This document shows, in pieces, positions 6,840 to 9,884 of a stretch of 9,884 nt of DNA. The notes below the pieces were generated by a model. It made no database searches. It was given only the letters and a program-made list of their open reading frames with translations, and was not told where the DNA came from. Within the stretch, counting starts at the first letter, position 1, and each line of letters opens with the position of its first letter. Made by a program: the position numbers and the translations under genes. The stretch comes from an uncultured Anaerovibrio sp. (GTDB taxonomy: Bacteria; Bacillota; Negativicutes; Selenomonadales; Selenomonadaceae), in NCBI GenBank assembly GCA_902785445.1, contig CACZYN010000055.1, positions 1-9,884 of the forward strand, in the 5' to 3' direction.

Positions 6840-7619
6840 ATGAAATCCATATTAACTATTGCCGGCTCCGATTCCAGCGGCGGTGCTGGTATTCAGGCTG
6901 ACATAAAGACTATAACTGCCCACAAGATGTTTGCCACCAGCGCCATTACAGCTCTTACAGCCCAAAACACTACCGGAGTCCGGGCCATTCATAATGCTCC
7001 GGCAGAATTTGTTGGGCAGCAACTGGACGCAATTTTTGAGGATATTCGACCAGATGCAGTAAAAATTGGCATGGTGTCCAGCCCGGAAATCATTCAGGTA
7101 ATATCGGAAAAGCTCCGGGAATATGGGGCAGAAAACATCGTGGTTGACCCGGTAATGGTGTCCACTAGTGGCAGCAAGCTTATAGAGGATGAAGCGCAGA
7201 ACAATCTGTGCAGCTTGTTGCTTCCCTTGGCCACTGTTATCACCCCCAATATTCCAGAAGCAGAAATATTGACTGGTATGACCATTAAAACCAAGGATGA
7301 TATGCTGGCAGCAGCTCAGTCCTTTGCCCCGAAAATATTCGGTGGTATTCTTATAAAGGGTGGTCACCTGGCGGACAGTGCTACGGACTTGCTGTATTAT
7401 GATGGTGAAGCCAACTGGTACCGGCAGGAGCATATTGATAACCCTAACACCCACGGCACCGGCTGTACTTTGTCCTCTGCCATCGCCTGCAATTTAGCTT
7501 TGGGCTATGAATTGCCAGAGGCCATTGCCTATTCCAAGAAATACCTCACCGGGGCCTTAAAAGCCGGTCTAAATTTAGGCAAAGGCTCAGGCCCATTAAA
7601 TCATATGTATAGTTTGTAA
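6840..7619 (+). CDS. thiD: Bifunctional hydroxymethylpyrimidine kinase / phosphomethylpyrimidine kinase (ThiD)
   Basis: A 259-residue ribokinase-fold enzyme that phosphorylates hydroxymethylpyrimidine twice to give HMP-PP, the pyrimidine half of thiamine. Diagnostic motifs: TIAGSDSSGGAGIQADIKT (6-24), the family N-terminus; VKIGMVSS (74-81); VVDPVMVSTSG (101-111); TPNIPEAEIL (135-144); IKGGH (172-176); and HGTGCTLSSAIA (205-216), where Cys209 lies in the anion-hole loop at the position used by HMP kinases. Length is normal. I chose the ATG at 6840 because CGGAGG lies six bases upstream; the upstream ATG at 6807 has no ribosome binding site and adds 11 unconserved residues. It is a lone gene: divergent from the DUF4867 operon and convergent with the PcfJ-like gene. 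Some family members phosphorylate pyridoxal, but the full ThiD signature makes that less likely here. Confidence 0.95.
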   Translation: MKSILTIAGSDSSGGAGIQADIKTITAHKMFATSAITALTAQNTTGVRAIHNAPAEFVGQQLDAIFEDIRPDAVKIGMVSSPEIIQVISEKLREYGAENIVVDPVMVSTSGSKLIEDEAQNNLCSLLLPLATVITPNIPEAEILTGMTIKTKDDMLAAAQSFAPKIFGGILIKGGHLADSATDLLYYDGEANWYRQEHIDNPNTHGTGCTLSSAIACNLALGYELPEAIAYSKKYLTGALKAGLNLGKGSGPLNHMYSL

Positions 7620-7637
7620 AATAATTCCCATGTAAAA

Positions 7638-7672
7638 GGGACTGCCCACTATAAATTAGTGTTGGCAGTCCC
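7638..7672. terminator. Bidirectional terminator between thiD and the PcfJ-like gene
   Basis: GGGACTGCC pairs with GGCAGTCCC (9 bp); an inner CACTA/TAGTG extends the stem past a two-base bulge. The plus strand continues ATTTCTTATTTT and the minus strand TTTTACAT, so it can end both convergent transcripts. It lies 18 bases after the thiD stop and six after the opposite stop. Confidence 0.88.
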
Positions 7673-7677
7673 ATTTC

Positions 7678-9318
7678 TTATTTTGCCCCGGCATATATCA
7701 AATCGTGATTTATGCACCAGTCCGTAACCCCTTCCAGAATCTCACCGGTCAATACTTTATTGCGCTTGCCGTAGGCCTGAACCACCACTCCGTGCACCAC
7801 TTCAATACAAGCCAAATACTCCTCATCCTTTTGCAAATAATAAATAGTACAGGCCCGTTGAGCCATTTTCGGTGTATAAAGACGGAAAACACAGTTATGC
7901 ATATTATCGGAAATAGCATACATATCTTTACCGGAGCGAGGCAGCTTAAAGCTCCCCAGTGGGGTATCTTCCTCCCGGGCCAGTTCACCTTTAGTCAAGG
8001 TAAATTCCACATCCAACAGATGCTTATATTTGGCATTTTGCAGACGATTAATCTCCTGACGAATAAGATCCATGCGCAAGTCATGGGCCTCCCGGGAAAT
8101 TCCGTGACGATATATTTCCTGCACGAATTCCTCCGGGAAATCATTTTCCCGATAATCTGCCAGCCAGAGCCGCAAACAGTCAAATTTATAATAATCAATA
8201 TTTAGCAGGGCATCACTTAGTATTTCCCCAGTCCGCTGGGCGCCCCACTTGTCCAGCAGCCAAGTATACAGCAAATGCCACCCCACATATCTGGTGTTAT
8301 ATTTTCCTTTGTCCCTGGCGATGTATTCCTGTAAATTCCTGGCCTCGTAAGGTGTGGAATTATCCCACCATAATTGATGCAACCAATAAGAATTGCTCTT
8401 AAAATAAAACCCGCCATTCCGGTCAAGCCCTAAAAGATTCAGACTTACCCCCATCAATTGCTTGCCTTCGTAGAAATACGGCCAGATATTGATATCCTCA
8501 ACGCCAATTTCCTTGAGGAAATAACAAATCAGCAAAGCCTCCGGGTTATCATGGTAGACCTTCTTCATCCCCTTGCTCTTAGGCAGCTGCAAATAATCGC
8601 AGACCAAATCAAAATTGGATTCATTTTTTCTGACAACTTTACTGGAAAAATCGAAGCCCAGCATGTCCACATACCAGCCTACATTTACATCCAGCGGATA
8701 CTGCACAAAATATTTCAGCAGCTTGTCCCCAGGCATATTATGGGGAACCGTTGGTTTAAAACCGAATTCCTCCTGGGCCAGCTCCTGTAAAAATTTCATA
8801 ACCTGTTTTACTATAATTTCCGGTATTTCCACGGAGAAATCATAGTTATTTTCTGTCCAATCATATTTATAATTGAACACATTATTGCCTATCTCCGCTT
8901 GGTCTGTTCTGGCCGGAATAGCCGTATATTTCCATTTATCATAATCCAGTCGCAGGGAAAATTGCTTGGAAACCTTGCCGAAGGGCTCAATAATATACTT
9001 ATCATCGTATTGACGAATAACCTTCACATTAAAGGTATCCGCCAAAATCATAGCAGTTTTTTGTTCCTTATAGAGCTGAACCCGCCATCTGGCTACCGCT
9101 TTGCGAAAAAATTCATGTCCGCCGCTATAGGCCAAATCCAAATAAGCCAGAAGTGTATCTTCTGGCATTTTGGCTGTAATACTGGCCAGCTCCTCTGGAT
9201 TTGCGCAACTACTGGCGAATTCTATCTTTATTTTTTCAATGTCATCCTTAACCCAGGAGGCTTCAGTTTCCACCCAGGCATGCTCGCAACCATCAAAGAT
9301 ATAGTATTTCTGTTCCAA
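7678..9318 (-). CDS. PcfJ-like domain protein, function unknown
   Basis: A 546-residue soluble protein with no signal peptide or membrane span. The last 85 residues (462-546) show the pattern of PcfJ-like proteins: SGKDMYAISDNMHNCV (MHNCV at 473-477, comparable to the family's M-H-x-C-V), then a basic segment, ACTIYYLQKDEEYLACIEV, and VVQAYGKRNK ahead of a short helical end. PcfJ is named from an Enterococcus conjugative plasmid, but relatives are common as lone chromosomal genes and their activity is unknown to me. The N-terminal 460 residues are rich in Trp, Tyr and charged residues and I recognise no domain. Start: TTG at 9318 is the only plausible initiator; a stop (TGA) lies in frame 15 bases upstream and the next ATG is at residue 50. 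GAGGA is about 10 bases upstream, a weak fit. Single-gene unit between two terminators; no plasmid or conjugation genes are nearby. Confidence 0.72.
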   Translation of the reverse strand: MEQKYYIFDGCEHAWVETEASWVKDDIEKIKIEFASSCANPEELASITAKMPEDTLLAYLDLAYSGGHEFFRKAVARWRVQLYKEQKTAMILADTFNVKVIRQYDDKYIIEPFGKVSKQFSLRLDYDKWKYTAIPARTDQAEIGNNVFNYKYDWTENNYDFSVEIPEIIVKQVMKFLQELAQEEFGFKPTVPHNMPGDKLLKYFVQYPLDVNVGWYVDMLGFDFSSKVVRKNESNFDLVCDYLQLPKSKGMKKVYHDNPEALLICYFLKEIGVEDINIWPYFYEGKQLMGVSLNLLGLDRNGGFYFKSNSYWLHQLWWDNSTPYEARNLQEYIARDKGKYNTRYVGWHLLYTWLLDKWGAQRTGEILSDALLNIDYYKFDCLRLWLADYRENDFPEEFVQEIYRHGISREAHDLRMDLIRQEINRLQNAKYKHLLDVEFTLTKGELAREEDTPLGSFKLPRSGKDMYAISDNMHNCVFRLYTPKMAQRACTIYYLQKDEEYLACIEVVHGVVVQAYGKRNKVLTGEILEGVTDWCINHDLIYAGAK

Positions 9319-9341
9319 AATTTCACTTCCTCACTTGTCTG

Positions 9342-9371
9342 TCAAGCTATAAATACTACATGCCTCCTCAT
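9342..9371 (-). other. Possible nine-codon leader ORF upstream of the PcfJ-like gene
   Basis: Minus-strand ATG-AGG-AGG-CAT-GTA-GTA-TTT-ATA-GCT-TGA encodes MRRHVVFIA and ends 23 bases before the TTG start of the PcfJ-like gene. AAGGAAGA stands just upstream. The same bases contain an orphan AGGAGG not placed to serve any obvious start. Low confidence; it may be chance. Confidence 0.2.
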
Positions 9372-9459
9372 TCTTCCTTCTTTTATTAGTCTAATATAAA
9401 TTTTTTCTGCGTCTAAGAAATAGTAAAAAATCTACTTAATATGTTATATCAATAAATTA

Positions 9460-9508
9460 ATAAAGGGACCGCCGTTTGAAATACAATCAAAACCGACAGT
9501 CCCTTTAT
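9460..9508 (-). terminator. Terminator of the chemotaxis protein gene
   Basis: ATAAAGGGAC pairs with GTCCCTTTAT (10 bp); above it the stem continues imperfectly (CCG with CGG, TTTGA with TCAAAA). On the minus strand it lies 14 bases after the chemotaxis gene stop and is followed by TAATTTATTG. Its minus-strand 5' arm GGGACTGTC resembles GGGACTGCC of the terminator at 7638-7672. Confidence 0.8.
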
Positions 9509-9522
9509 CCTATGGAGGGTTA

Positions 9523-9884
9523 TTATAGTTTAAACCTGGCAACCTCACCCTGAAGACTTTGGGCTAAAATTGCCAAGGAATTACTAGCTCTTGATATTTC
9601 ATCCATCATAGCGGCTTGCTCCTCGGTAGATGCACTTACACTTTGTGCCTCTTCATTGGAACGATCGCCCAATTCGACAATTTCTGACATAATACCATGA
9701 ATATCTTCACAAACATCCCCAGTTTGTTCAATAGCCTGTAAAGAATTATCAATGTGTTTATTCATATTTTTTATTAACGAAGCAATTAACTCAAAAGCTG
9801 CACCGGCCTCAGATACAATCTTAGTACCCTCCTTGACCCCTTCATTATTCTCCTGCATTGCTTTTACTGCTTTACTGGTATCTT
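9523..9884 (-). CDS. Methyl-accepting chemotaxis protein, C-terminal end only
   Basis: About 120 residues of the frame are visible; it stays open to the right edge, so the sensor domain, membrane segments and signalling tip lie outside. What is visible is the C-terminal half of the cytoplasmic coiled coil: a long helix with heptad character, then ELGDRSNEEAQSVSASTEEQ followed by AAMMDEISRASNSLAILAQS, the conserved methylation-helix pattern, and the usual short end LQGEVARFKL. Such receptors signal through CheW/CheA to the flagellar motor; the ligand cannot be known from this part. There is no NWETF-type CheR docking pentapeptide at the end. Followed by its own terminator, so it is the last gene of its transcript. 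Confidence 0.92.
   Translation of the reverse strand, partial: DTSKAVKAMQENNEGVKEGTKIVSEAGAAFELIASLIKNMNKHIDNSLQAIEQTGDVCEDIHGIMSEIVELGDRSNEEAQSVSASTEEQAAMMDEISRASNSLAILAQSLQGEVARFKL

Noticed and set aside
6852..7454. 200-codon minus-strand frame opposite thiD
   Set aside because: Shadow of thiD; no ribosome binding site or known motif.
7678..9318. PcfJ-like gene as evidence of a conjugative element
   Set aside because: No relaxase, coupling protein, integrase, transposase, direct repeats or tRNA attachment site appear in the window; neighbours are housekeeping genes.

Overview
The window looks like chromosomal DNA of a diderm Firmicute (class Negativicutes, e.g. the Selenomonas/Anaerovibrio/Sporomusa groups). 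It combines Firmicute-style GGAGG ribosome binding sites, TTG starts and short intrinsic terminators with a TonB-dependent outer-membrane receptor. The genus cannot be fixed by eye. Most genes lie on the minus strand; only thiD is on the plus strand.

Layout from left to right. (1) Bases 1-748, minus: N-terminal part of a NikA-like (SBP_bac_5) solute-binding lipoprotein, cut by the window edge. (2) A hairpin with a weak U-tract (778-808) separates it from a TonB-dependent receptor (831-2966, minus). That receptor has a strong promoter (TTGACA-N17-TATACT), a cobalamin riboswitch (3074-3224) and a riboswitch-linked terminator (2984-3015) just before its ribosome binding site. (3) A four-gene minus-strand operon (6683 to 3374): cupin-like DUF4867-type protein, UspA-type stress protein, corrinoid adenosyltransferase (CobO/BtuR/CobA type) and an exported 5'-nucleotidase-family phosphoesterase, closed by a terminator at 3309-3342. 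(4) Plus-strand thiD (6840-7619) with its own good promoter and no TPP riboswitch. (5) A bidirectional terminator (7638-7672), then a convergent PcfJ-like protein (7678-9318, minus). (6) A terminator (9460-9508) and the C-terminal end of a methyl-accepting chemotaxis protein that enters from beyond the right edge.

The theme linking the left two thirds is corrinoid and cobalt/nickel handling. The receptor is under B12 control and is followed by a nickel/metallophore-type binding protein. It is preceded by an operon holding the enzyme that adenosylates imported corrinoids. Whether the receptor carries cobamides or a cobalt/nickel chelate cannot be settled from this sequence. No mobile element, CRISPR array, tRNA or rRNA was seen. 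I found no clear wholly new system; the most promising leads are the receptor/NikA-like pair and the DUF4867-UspA-CobO-nucleotidase operon.
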